From Sphingomonas montanisoli (GTDB lineage Bacteria > Pseudomonadota > Alphaproteobacteria > Sphingomonadales > Sphingomonadaceae), in NCBI RefSeq assembly GCF_008274695.1, contig NZ_VTOU01000002.1, positions 272,501 to 305,000 of the forward strand: a stretch of DNA of 32,500 bases, given 5' to 3'. A model generated the notes under the pieces. It ran no database searches. It saw nothing but the letters and a program-made list of their open reading frames with translations, and was not told the DNA's origin. Both the position numbers and the translations under genes were made by a program. This document shows positions 26,685 through 32,500 of the stretch, piece after piece (positions within the stretch are counted from its first letter, which is position 1; each line of letters begins with the position of its first letter).

Positions 26685-27335
26685 TCAGCCGCCGAGAACA
26701 TTGATCGTGAAGGCCAGGACGCCGATGTTGAACACGAAAGCGGCAAAGCAGTGGAAGGTCACGATGCGGCGGATCCGCGCGTTCGCGATCTCGACATCGG
26801 ACGTCTGGAAGGTCATGCCCAGCGTGAAGGCGAAATAGATGAAGTCCCAATAGCCTGGCTCGTCGCAGTCGCCCGGGAAGTCGATGCCCCCGCTGTCGCC
26901 CTTTCCGTCCTCCGCCTCCGAATAGAACATGTGGGCGTAGTGCATCGCATAGACCATGTTGCTGAACAGCCAGGCGATCAGCAGAGTCGCGATGACCAGC
27001 GCGATGCTCGGCGCGTCGAGAGTCTGTTTCTGCGACAGCTCCACGCCGATCGCGACCAGGATCACCGAACAGACGATGCCGGTGACGCCGAGCAGGACGG
27101 CGCGGTTGGCATCGTTGCGTGCCGCCGATTCGCGCATCCGATCGGCCGGGCGATCGAGCAGCGGGATGACCGACAGCAGGAAGGCGACCGCCCCCACATC
27201 GAACCCGATCAGCGCTGCGCGTGGCCAACCTGCGGTTCGTATGGCGACGACGAAGGCGATCGCGCTGATCGCGATGAAGGCCAGGAAGCGCGGCGGCGCG
27301 ATACGGTTGCCAAGGCCAGGGCGGGGTGCGGTCAT
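26685..27335 (-). CDS. DUF1345 integral membrane protein
   Basis: About 216 residues from the ATG at 27335. Hydrophobic segments lie near residues 17-33, 38-56, 78-98, 107-127 and 190-215, joined by short charged loops. The central signature SNMVYAMHYAHMFYSE...GGIDFPGDCDEPGYWDFIYFAFTLGMTFQTSDVEI is that of DUF1345, a bacterial membrane family of unknown function. Its FAFTLGMTFQTSDV stretch recalls ion-channel pore loops, but this is only a resemblance. The in-frame extension upstream runs into the palindromic repeat and is not credible as coding sequence. Confidence 0.88.
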   Translation of the reverse strand: MTAPRPGLGNRIAPPRFLAFIAISAIAFVVAIRTAGWPRAALIGFDVGAVAFLLSVIPLLDRPADRMRESAARNDANRAVLLGVTGIVCSVILVAIGVELSQKQTLDAPSIALVIATLLIAWLFSNMVYAMHYAHMFYSEAEDGKGDSGGIDFPGDCDEPGYWDFIYFAFTLGMTFQTSDVEIANARIRRIVTFHCFAAFVFNIGVLAFTINVLGG

Positions 27336-27355
27336 CGGCGGAGTGTAACCCAACA

Positions 27356-27540
27356 ATCCTCCCCCGCCAGGGGGAGGTGGCGCCGGAGGCGACGGAGGGG
27401 GAGGGTGGCGACCAATTAGCGGTTCGTGTCCTCCCCCTCCGTCAGCTACGCTGCCACAGTGCAAGGTCGGATCGTCCCCCGGACGATCCTTCAACATGCC
27501 GGGGGCATGTTGAACCTCGCGCTCCCTGGCGGGGAGGATG
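27356..27540. repeat. Copy E of the palindromic repeat, extended
   Basis: Starts ATCCTCCCCCGCCAGGGGGAGG and ends CCCTGGCGGGGAGGAT, with GGAGGGGGAGG/CCTCCCCCTCC arms as in copy D. The distal half holds an extra hairpin region with GATCGTCCCCCGGACGATC (27471-27489) and TTCAACATGCCGGGGGCATGTTGAA (27490-27514), giving a longer composite element. It lies between the divergent DUF1345 and TfoX-N genes and so must contain or border their promoters. Confidence 0.82.
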
Positions 27541-27552
27541 AAAGGTGAATTG

Positions 27553-27897
27553 ATGGACCCGCTGGTCGATTGGGTCGCCGAGGCGCTGGCGCCGATGGGC
27601 GAGGTGACGTCGCGGCGCATGATGGGCGGGCATACGCTCTATCTCGACGGGACGGTCTTCGCGATCGCGGCGCTCGACGATCTCTGGTTCAAGTCCGATG
27701 CGACGAGCAATCCGGCGTGGGATGTCGAGGGCTGCGACCCCTTCACCTATGATGCCAAGGGCGAGACGCGGACGATGAACTATCGCCGTGCGCCGTCGGA
27801 TGTTCACGACGATGCCGATGCGATGCGCCACTGGGCCGGGCTGGCGCTGGAGGCGAGCCGGCGGGCGCCGGTGAAGAAACGGAAGGCGAAGGCATAA
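27553..27897 (+). CDS. TfoX N-terminal domain protein
   Basis: 114 residues from the ATG at 27553, which has AAAGGTGA just upstream; an ATG at 27538 belongs to the end of the repeat. The single domain is TfoX-N: VDWVAEALAPMGEVTSRRMMGGHTLYLDGTVFAIAALDDLWFKSD, with the family's RxMxGG...Y.DG.xFA pattern, then FTYDAKGETRTMNYRRAP. The C-terminal TfoX domain of competence regulators such as Sxy is absent, and the protein ends in a basic KKRKAKA tail. Stand-alone TfoX-N proteins are common and their function is not established. I would not infer competence from it. Confidence 0.88.
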   Translation: MDPLVDWVAEALAPMGEVTSRRMMGGHTLYLDGTVFAIAALDDLWFKSDATSNPAWDVEGCDPFTYDAKGETRTMNYRRAPSDVHDDADAMRHWAGLALEASRRAPVKKRKAKA

Positions 27898-27939
27898 CCT
27901 GTTGATGTCACCTCTGCACGAGGCCGGGGCGACGGTTGG

Positions 27940-27976
27940 GCATAAGAAAGGGCCGGAACCTTGCGGCCCGGCCCTT
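27940..27976 (-). terminator. Intrinsic terminator of the pyrophosphatase gene
   Basis: AAGGGCCGG (27948-27956) pairs with CCGGCCCTT (27968-27976), and on the minus strand the stem is followed by TCTTATG, giving a modest U-run. It lies 27 bases past the stop codon of the pyrophosphatase gene and could also serve the convergent TfoX-N gene. Confidence 0.75.
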
Positions 27977-28002
27977 GTCGCTAATCAACCTCGCGGGGGG
28001 GA

Positions 28003-28542
28003 TCAGGCCGCCTTGGCCTTCTTCGCCGCTTCGATCGCTTCCAGGATCACCTGGCGGGCCTCTTCGGCGCCACCCCAGGTGCCGATGCGCACCCACTTCT
28101 GCTTCTCCAGATCCTTGTAGTGGGTGAAGAAGTGTTCGATCTGCTGCATGACGATCTCGGGAAGATCGCCCTTCTCGCCGACATTCGAATAATAAGGGAA
28201 GGTGGTGTCGACCGGCACGCAGACCAGCTTCTCGTCGCCGCCGGCCTCGTCTTCCAGGTTCAACACCGCGATCGGCCGCGCGCGGACGACACAACCCGGG
28301 ATGAACGGCGAGCGTGCAATCACCAATGCATCGAGCGGATCGCCATCGGGCGACAGCGTGTGCGGCACGAAACCGTAATTCGCCGGATAGCGCATTGGCG
28401 TGTGCAGGATGCGATCGACGAAGAGCGCGCCCGACTTCTTGTCGAACTCGTACTTCACCGGCTCGCCGCCGACGGGCACCTCGATGATGACATTGAGGCT
28501 GTTTGGCGGATCGTCGCCGACGGGGATGAGGTCGATGTTCAT
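28003..28542 (-). CDS. ppa: Inorganic pyrophosphatase (family I)
   Basis: 179 residues, the normal length. It hydrolyses pyrophosphate to two phosphates in the cytosol and so drives tRNA charging and polymer synthesis. The family I motifs are present: NVIIEVPVGGEPVKYEFDKKSGALFVDR, PANYGFVPHT, the metal-binding signature DGDPLDALV, and KWVRIGTWGG. The acidic metal-ligand residues and active-site Lys and Tyr are intact. The ATG is preceded by only a weak AGG, and a CATAAT box lies 16 bases upstream of the start on the minus strand, suggesting a very short leader. It is divergent from hisS across 133 bases. Confidence 0.96.
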   Translation of the reverse strand: MNIDLIPVGDDPPNSLNVIIEVPVGGEPVKYEFDKKSGALFVDRILHTPMRYPANYGFVPHTLSPDGDPLDALVIARSPFIPGCVVRARPIAVLNLEDEAGGDEKLVCVPVDTTFPYYSNVGEKGDLPEIVMQQIEHFFTHYKDLEKQKWVRIGTWGGAEEARQVILEAIEAAKKAKAA

Positions 28543-28675
28543 GAGCGCAGCCTATTATGCTGCACCGCACCAGTTGCCAAGCATCAACTGAAGTCTTTTC
28601 GGCACCGATCGGCGCTTTTTCTTGGGCGTCACGATGCGCTTTCCTCATGGCCACCAAGACTCTAAACGGGCGCGC

Positions 28676-29920
28676 ATGAGCAGGATCGAAACGCCCAAGC
28701 CCATTCGCGGCACGCAGAGCATGGTGAAGGAAGAGGTCGAACGGTTCGACCATGTCGTCGATACCTTCAATCGCGTGCGGCGGCTCTATGGCTTCGGCCG
28801 GGTCGAGGTGCCGGTGTTCGAATCGACCGCGGTCTTCTCCCGATCGCTCGGCGAGACGACCGACGTCGTGTCGAAGGAAATGTATTCGTTCGAGGATCGC
28901 GGTGGCGATTCGCTGACGCTGCGGCCCGAATTCACGGCCGGCATCGCGCGGGCCTATCTGACCGAGGGATGGCAGCAATATGCGCCGCTCAAGGTCGCGA
29001 CGCACGGCCCGCTGTTCCGCTACGAACGCCCGCAAAAGGGCCGCTTCCGCCAGTTCCACCAGCTCGATGCCGAGATCATCGGCGCGGGCGAGCCGGCGGC
29101 GGACGTGGAGCTTTTGTGCTTCGCCGATCAGTTGCTCAAGGAATTGAAGGTCGACGACGGCGTCATGCTCCAGCTCAACACGCTGGGCGACAGCGCGACC
29201 CGCGAGGCGTGGCGCCAGGGCCTGATCGCGCATTTCGAGGCGCATCGCGGCGACCTGTCCGAAGAAAGCCAGGATAGGCTGATCAAGAACCCGCTGCGCA
29301 TCCTCGATTCGAAGGATCCGCGCGATCGCCCGATCGCCGATGCCGCGCCCGAAATCGACGCGCATATGTCGGCGGAGGCGGGCGCCTTCTTCGAAGCGGT
29401 GACGAAGGGGCTGGATGCGGCGGGCGTCGCCTATCAGCGCAACGCGCGACTGGTGCGCGGCCTCGATTATTATCGCCACACCGCGTTCGAGTTCGTCACC
29501 GATCGGCTGGGCGCGCAAGGCACCGTGCTGGGCGGCGGCCGCTATGACGGGCTGATCGAAACGCTGGGCGGGGCGCATACGCCTGCCGTCGGCTGGGCGG
29601 CGGGGATCGAGCGGCTGGCGATGCTGATCGAGAAGCCGGCAAGTCCAACCTTGGACATCATTATGGCCGTCGAGAATGACGCCGTGTTGGATGTGGCACT
29701 CAAAGCGTTGAGCGCATATCGGCGCGAGGGATTGTCTGCCGAAATGATCGCCACGGGGTCGCCCCGGAAGCGATACGACAAGGCGACGAAGGTCTTGGCC
29801 AAGGTGATCGTCTCGGCGACGATTCAAGATGACAAGCCAGTGCTTAATTGTCGGTCGGCCACACCTTCGGAAGAACTCAATCGTGTCGAAGCGATCAATC
29901 GGTCGGTTAGCTTGATCTGA
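28676..29920 (+). CDS. hisS: Histidyl-tRNA synthetase with a divergent C-terminal domain
   Basis: 414 residues from the ATG at 28676. It charges tRNA-His. Class II catalytic motifs are intact: motif 1 region ([15 protein letters not shown]), [12 protein letters not shown] and [16 protein letters not shown] for motif 2, the histidine-specific [13 protein letters not shown], and motif 3 ([14 protein letters not shown]...[10 protein letters not shown]). From about residue 322 (base 29640) the anticodon-binding domain is divergent, and its codons shift from almost all G/C-ending to many A/T-ending ones (gca, agt, ttg, aat, gtt). That change is abrupt and suggests recombination or acquisition of this domain. 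The stop overlaps the prfA start by one base (TGATG). Confidence 0.95.
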   Translation: MSRIETPKPIRGTQSMVKEEVERFDHVVDTFNRVRRLYGFGRVEVPVFESTAVFSRSLGETTDVVSKEMYSFEDRGGDSLTLRPEFTAGIARAYLTEGWQQYAPLKVATHGPLFRYERPQKGRFRQFHQLDAEIIGAGEPAADVELLCFADQLLKELKVDDGVMLQLNTLGDSATREAWRQGLIAHFEAHRGDLSEESQDRLIKNPLRILDSKDPRDRPIADAAPEIDAHMSAEAGAFFEAVTKGLDAAGVAYQRNARLVRGLDYYRHTAFEFVTDRLGAQGTVLGGGRYDGLIETLGGAHTPAVGWAAGIERLAMLIEKPASPTLDIIMAVENDAVLDVALKALSAYRREGLSAEMIATGSPRKRYDKATKVLAKVIVSATIQDDKPVLNCRSATPSEELNRVEAINRSVSLI

Positions 29921-30999
29921 TGACCTCCATCACCTCCCACCGCATCGCGCAGATCGAGGCGCGGCGCGACGAATTGCAGGCGGCGATGGCGCGGGGCGAT
30001 CTGGCCGGGGACCAGTTCGTGCAGCTGTCCAAGGACTATGCCGAGATCGAGCCGGTCGCGGCGGCGGCGGGCGAGGTTCGGCGGCTGCGTGACGAGATCG
30101 TCTCGCTTGACGAGATGATCGCCGCCGAGGCCGACGCCGAGCTGAAGTCGATGGCGGTCGAGGAACAGGCCGAGCTTCGCCGCGTGCTGGCCGATGCCGA
30201 GCGCAGTCTGGCGCTCTCGCTCCTGCCGCGCGACGCCGCCGATGCCCGCTCGGCGATCCTCGAAATTCGCGCGGGCACTGGCGGCGACGAGGCGGCCCTG
30301 TTCGCGGGCGATCTGTTCCGCATGTACCAGCGTTATGCCGACAGCCGGGGCTGGCGGGTCGAGATGATGTCGGCGAGCGCGGCGGACATGGGCGGCTTCA
30401 AGGAGGTCGTCGCCTCGGTCACCGGCGCGGGCGTGTTCGCGCGCTTCAAGTTCGAAGCCGGCGTCCACCGGGTCCAGCGCGTCCCCGTCACCGAAAGCGG
30501 CGGGCGCATCCACACCTCCGCCGCCACCGTCGCCGTGCTGCCCGAGGCCGAGGAGGTCGACGTGCGGATCGAGGACAAGGATCTGCGGATCGACGTTTAT
30601 CGGTCGTCGGGGCCGGGCGGCCAGTCGGTCAACACCACCGACTCCGCCGTGCGCATCACCCACTTGCCCACCGGGACGGTCGTGATCCAGCAGGATGAGA
30701 AGTCGCAGCACAAGAACAAGGAAAAGGCGATGAAGGTGCTGCGCGCCCGCCTTTACGAAGCTGAGCGCGAGCGGCTGGCGAACGAGCGCGCCGGCGATCG
30801 CAAGGCGATGGTCGGATCGGGCGACCGATCCGAACGCATCCGCACCTATAATTTCCCGCAGGGGCGCGTGACCGATCACCGCATCAACCTGACCCTCCAT
30901 CGGCTCGCCGAAATCCTGGAGGGGCCGGGGCTCGACGAACTGGTCGGCGCGCTGATCGCCGAGGACGAGGCGGCGCGGCTCGCGCAGCTCGACGGATGA
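29920..30999 (+). CDS. prfA: Peptide chain release factor 1
   Basis: 359 residues, full length. RF1 ends translation at UAA and UAG. The coiled N-terminal domain spans about residues 1-100. The stop-codon recognition motif is PVT in [26 protein letters not shown] (PxT type, so RF1 and not RF2). The peptidyl-hydrolysis loop is GGQ at 233-235 in [10 protein letters not shown]. The C-terminal half contains [17 protein letters not shown] and [21 protein letters not shown]. It is coupled to hisS upstream and is followed, after one small gene, by prmC, whose product methylates the glutamine of this GGQ motif. Confidence 0.97.
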   Translation: MTSITSHRIAQIEARRDELQAAMARGDLAGDQFVQLSKDYAEIEPVAAAAGEVRRLRDEIVSLDEMIAAEADAELKSMAVEEQAELRRVLADAERSLALSLLPRDAADARSAILEIRAGTGGDEAALFAGDLFRMYQRYADSRGWRVEMMSASAADMGGFKEVVASVTGAGVFARFKFEAGVHRVQRVPVTESGGRIHTSAATVAVLPEAEEVDVRIEDKDLRIDVYRSSGPGGQSVNTTDSAVRITHLPTGTVVIQQDEKSQHKNKEKAMKVLRARLYEAERERLANERAGDRKAMVGSGDRSERIRTYNFPQGRVTDHRINLTLHRLAEILEGPGLDELVGALIAEDEAARLAQLDG

Positions 31000-31367
31000 T
31001 GCGGGCGGCGGCGCTCCTGCTGATCGCCATCGCCGCCCCGGTCGTTTCGCAATCCATCACCCCGAAAGGCAGCGATCTGGGCCGTGCGATCGACAAGGAG
31101 CTGAAGCCCTGCCCGAAGGCCAGAGGAACGAGCGATATCGTCGTGTGCCGGCGCACCGGCGAGACGGCGGCGCTGCGCTATCGCCTGCCGATCCGGCAGC
31201 AGGGATTCGATCCGGGCGGCAATGTCGACAGCATCTCGCGCGAACGGCACCGGCTGCTCGATGTGGGCGGCAGCGGAACGGCCTCCTGCAGCCCGATCGG
31301 CGCGGGCGGCTGGACCGGATGCCAGTCGCGCGACTGGAAGGCCGCGCGGGAGCAATATAACAAATGA
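30996..31367 (+). CDS. Small secreted protein of unknown function between prfA and prmC
   Basis: 123 residues, overlapping prfA (ATGATG, starts at 30996 or 30999) and the prmC start (ATGA). Residues 1-19 are a Sec signal peptide ([19 protein letters not shown]). The mature part has four cysteines, Cys39, Cys51, Cys98 and Cys109, which could form two disulphides, a DIVVCRR...YRLP motif that I recognise from other sphingomonad secreted hypotheticals, and a glycine-rich segment [19 protein letters not shown]. No transmembrane helix follows the signal. I cannot name a domain. Overlap with essential translation genes at both ends supports real translation and a fixed position. Confidence 0.82.
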   Translation: MMRAAALLLIAIAAPVVSQSITPKGSDLGRAIDKELKPCPKARGTSDIVVCRRTGETAALRYRLPIRQQGFDPGGNVDSISRERHRLLDVGGSGTASCSPIGAGGWTGCQSRDWKAAREQYNK

Positions 31368-32191
31368 CGTCCCCCACAATTGCTCCGGCGCTCGCGCAGG
31401 CCGCCCGCGATCTCGTGGCGATCGGCCCGACGCCGCGCCTCGATGCCGAACTGCTGATGGCGCACGCGCTGGGCCTGTCGCGGGAGGCGATGCTGCTGGG
31501 CCGGATGGACGGGCCCGTGCCCGAAGGTTTCGCCGCGCTCGTCGCCCGCCGGCTCGCGCACGAACCCGTCGCCTATATAACAGGCCACCGCGCATTCTGG
31601 ACGATCGAGCTTGCGGTCGCGCCCGGCGTCCTCATTCCCCGGCCCGACAGCGAGACCTTGATCGAGGCGGCGGTCGCACATTTCGAAGGTGATGGTCCGG
31701 CACGCATTCTCGATCTCGGCGTCGGATCGGGGGCATTGCTGCTCGCCGCGCTGGCGGAATGGCCGGCGGCGACGGGGCTGGGGATCGATCGGTCGGAGAT
31801 CGCCGCCGCACAGGCACGCGCCAATGCCGAAGCGCTGGGGCTGGCCGACCGTGCCGATATCCGGATCGGCGACTGGGCCGACGGAATCGACGAGAGGTTC
31901 GACCTCGTCCTGTGCAACCCGCCCTATGTCGAAAGCGTCGCTGTGCTCGCGCGCGAAGTCGCCGATCATGAGCCTGCGTCGGCGCTATATGCCGGCCCGG
32001 AGGGGCTCGACGATTATCGCCGGCTCGCGCCCATGCTGTCCCGGCTGATCGCCCCCGGCGGGATGGCGGCGGTCGAGATCGGGGCGGGGCAGGCGGCGGC
32101 GGTTCTGGCGCTTTTCGCGGGGGTGGGGCTTGACGGAACGGTGCGCCGCGATCTCGCCGGCCGCGATCGATGTATCGTCCTGAAGCGATGA
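31364..32191 (+). CDS. prmC: Release factor glutamine methyltransferase
   Basis: 275 residues. It uses S-adenosylmethionine to N5-methylate the glutamine of the GGQ motif in release factors, raising termination efficiency. Visible are the N-terminal helical domain (PRLDAELLMAHALGLSR), EPVAYITGHRAFWTIELAVAPGVLIPRPDSETLIE, the SAM-binding motif ILDLGVGSGALLLA (115-128) and the NPPY substrate motif (185-188), then EPASALYAGPEGLDDYRRLAP. The ATG overlaps the preceding stop codon by four bases. The order prfA-x-prmC places enzyme and target in one operon. Confidence 0.96.
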   Translation: MTSPTIAPALAQAARDLVAIGPTPRLDAELLMAHALGLSREAMLLGRMDGPVPEGFAALVARRLAHEPVAYITGHRAFWTIELAVAPGVLIPRPDSETLIEAAVAHFEGDGPARILDLGVGSGALLLAALAEWPAATGLGIDRSEIAAAQARANAEALGLADRADIRIGDWADGIDERFDLVLCNPPYVESVAVLAREVADHEPASALYAGPEGLDDYRRLAPMLSRLIAPGGMAAVEIGAGQAAAVLALFAGVGLDGTVRRDLAGRDRCIVLKR

Positions 32192-32218
32192 AAGTCGCAT
32201 GGCCCTTAACAAATGCAC

Positions 32219-32247
32219 TTGGAAAATGACGGGCGACGGCCTACATC
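32219..32247 (+). promoter_or_regulatory. Candidate promoter of the structured leader
   Basis: TTGGAA (32219-32224) and TACATC (32242-32247) are separated by exactly 17 bases, 28 bases after the prmC stop codon. Transcription would start near 32255, just before the first stem-loop. The -10 match is weak, so read-through from prmC is also possible. Confidence 0.4.
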
Positions 32248-32261
32248 GGCGATATTGATAG

Positions 32262-32467
32262 CGGATGCGTGGGGCAGGCATCCGACTCGCAGCAGCCGAG
32301 CTTTAAGCCGAAAGGCGTCCGTTTACGGGCTTTTCGATCATGGCGGTGCGGGCGCCCTTTGCGGGCTGCCTGTGGGCAGCGTGCATATTGATTGGGTTTC
32401 GGGGCGTGTAGCCCCGATGACGTATCCGGGACGGTCCCGGAAATTGGGAGTGGTGAACCGAAACCAC
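32262..32467 (+). ncRNA. Stem-loop-rich leader or small RNA upstream of DUF4167
   Basis: A 300-base gap (32192-32491) without an open reading frame holds five perfect stem-loops in series: CGGATGC/GCATCCG (32262-32284), GCTGCC/GGCAGC (32365-32380), CGGGGC/GCCCCG (32400-32416), CCGGGA/TCCCGG (32426-32440) and GTGGT/ACCAC (32450-32467). No U-tract follows the last one, which argues for a 5' leader of the next gene over a terminated small RNA. It resembles no riboswitch, SRP, RNase P or tmRNA core that I know. Confidence 0.45.
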
Positions 32468-32491
32468 CAGTACGAGGACATCGTTACGTTG

Positions 32492-32500
32492 ATGAATAAT
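32492..32500 (+). CDS. Start of a probable DUF4167 gene (cut by window end)
   Basis: Only ATG AAT AAT (Met-Asn-Asn) is inside the window. In alphaproteobacteria the gene after prmC commonly encodes a DUF4167 protein beginning with Asn/Gln-rich sequence, which fits. GAGGA lies about 13 bases upstream, rather far for a ribosome-binding site. The call rests on gene order and three residues. Confidence 0.45.

Noticed and set aside
9220-27540. CRISPR array made of the GGGGGAGG repeats
   Set aside because: Copies are far apart, between different genes, and internally palindromic. There are no regular spacers and no cas genes.
27553-27897. Competence regulator Sxy/TfoX
   Set aside because: Only the N-terminal TfoX domain is present. 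No competence genes or C-terminal domain are seen.
27908-29827. 639-codon minus-strand frame spanning ppa and hisS
   Set aside because: It crosses two unrelated, clearly real genes on opposite strands and has no domain. It is a GC-driven shadow.
32262-32467. Known structured RNA such as SRP RNA, RNase P RNA, 6S or a two-piece tmRNA
   Set aside because: None of the conserved cores of these RNAs that I can recall is present. The stems are separate short hairpins.

Overview
The window looks like a chromosomal segment of a GC-rich alphaproteobacterium, most likely a sphingomonad (Sphingomonas or a close relative). The reasons are the alphaproteobacterial 23S rRNA, the hisS-prfA-prmC order followed by a DUF4167-type start, the abundance of TonB/FadL outer-membrane genes, and a family of GGGGGAGG-type palindromic intergenic repeats. 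This placement rests on recognition by eye, not on a database search.

Layout. (1) 1-3400: distal end of an rRNA operon (ITS tail, complete 23S, 5S, initiator tRNA-fMet) closed by a bidirectional-looking terminator. (2) 3426-6916, minus strand: a DUF4112 membrane protein and two orphan OppA-type substrate-binding lipoproteins. (3) 6917-9341: a palindromic element, an acyl-CoA-dehydrogenase-fold flavoprotein of the hydroxylase type, and a DUF1428 gene whose C-terminus is replaced by unrelated sequence. (4) 9342-15640, minus strand: an SDR oxidoreductase, then a compact set of exported proteins: TonB-dependent receptor, Tat-exported flavin amine oxidase, c-type cytochrome and a RidA protein with a signal peptide. 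I read the last three as one redox cassette: the flavoenzyme oxidises an amine, the cytochrome takes the electrons and RidA hydrolyses the imine. (5) 16079-25621: a fatty-acid module. DUF2147-fadL-fadD-merR runs leftward. fadA, a FadN-type fusion (dehydrogenase domain before hydratase domain) and fadE run rightward from a shared intergenic region, which covers uptake, activation and the full beta-oxidation cycle. (6) 25765-27897: alpha/beta hydrolase, DUF1345 membrane protein and a TfoX-N protein, separated by palindromic repeats. (7) 28003-32500: inorganic pyrophosphatase, then divergently hisS-prfA-(small secreted protein)-prmC in an overlapping operon, and finally a 300-base structured leader ending at the first codons of a probable DUF4167 gene.

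The strongest candidates for something new are the exported amine-oxidation cassette, the stem-loop-rich leader at 32262-32491, the abrupt change of composition inside the hisS C-terminal domain, and the replaced tail of the DUF1428 gene. Very long open frames lie antisense to the TonB receptor, fadN, fadE and hisS. I rejected them as high-GC shadow frames.
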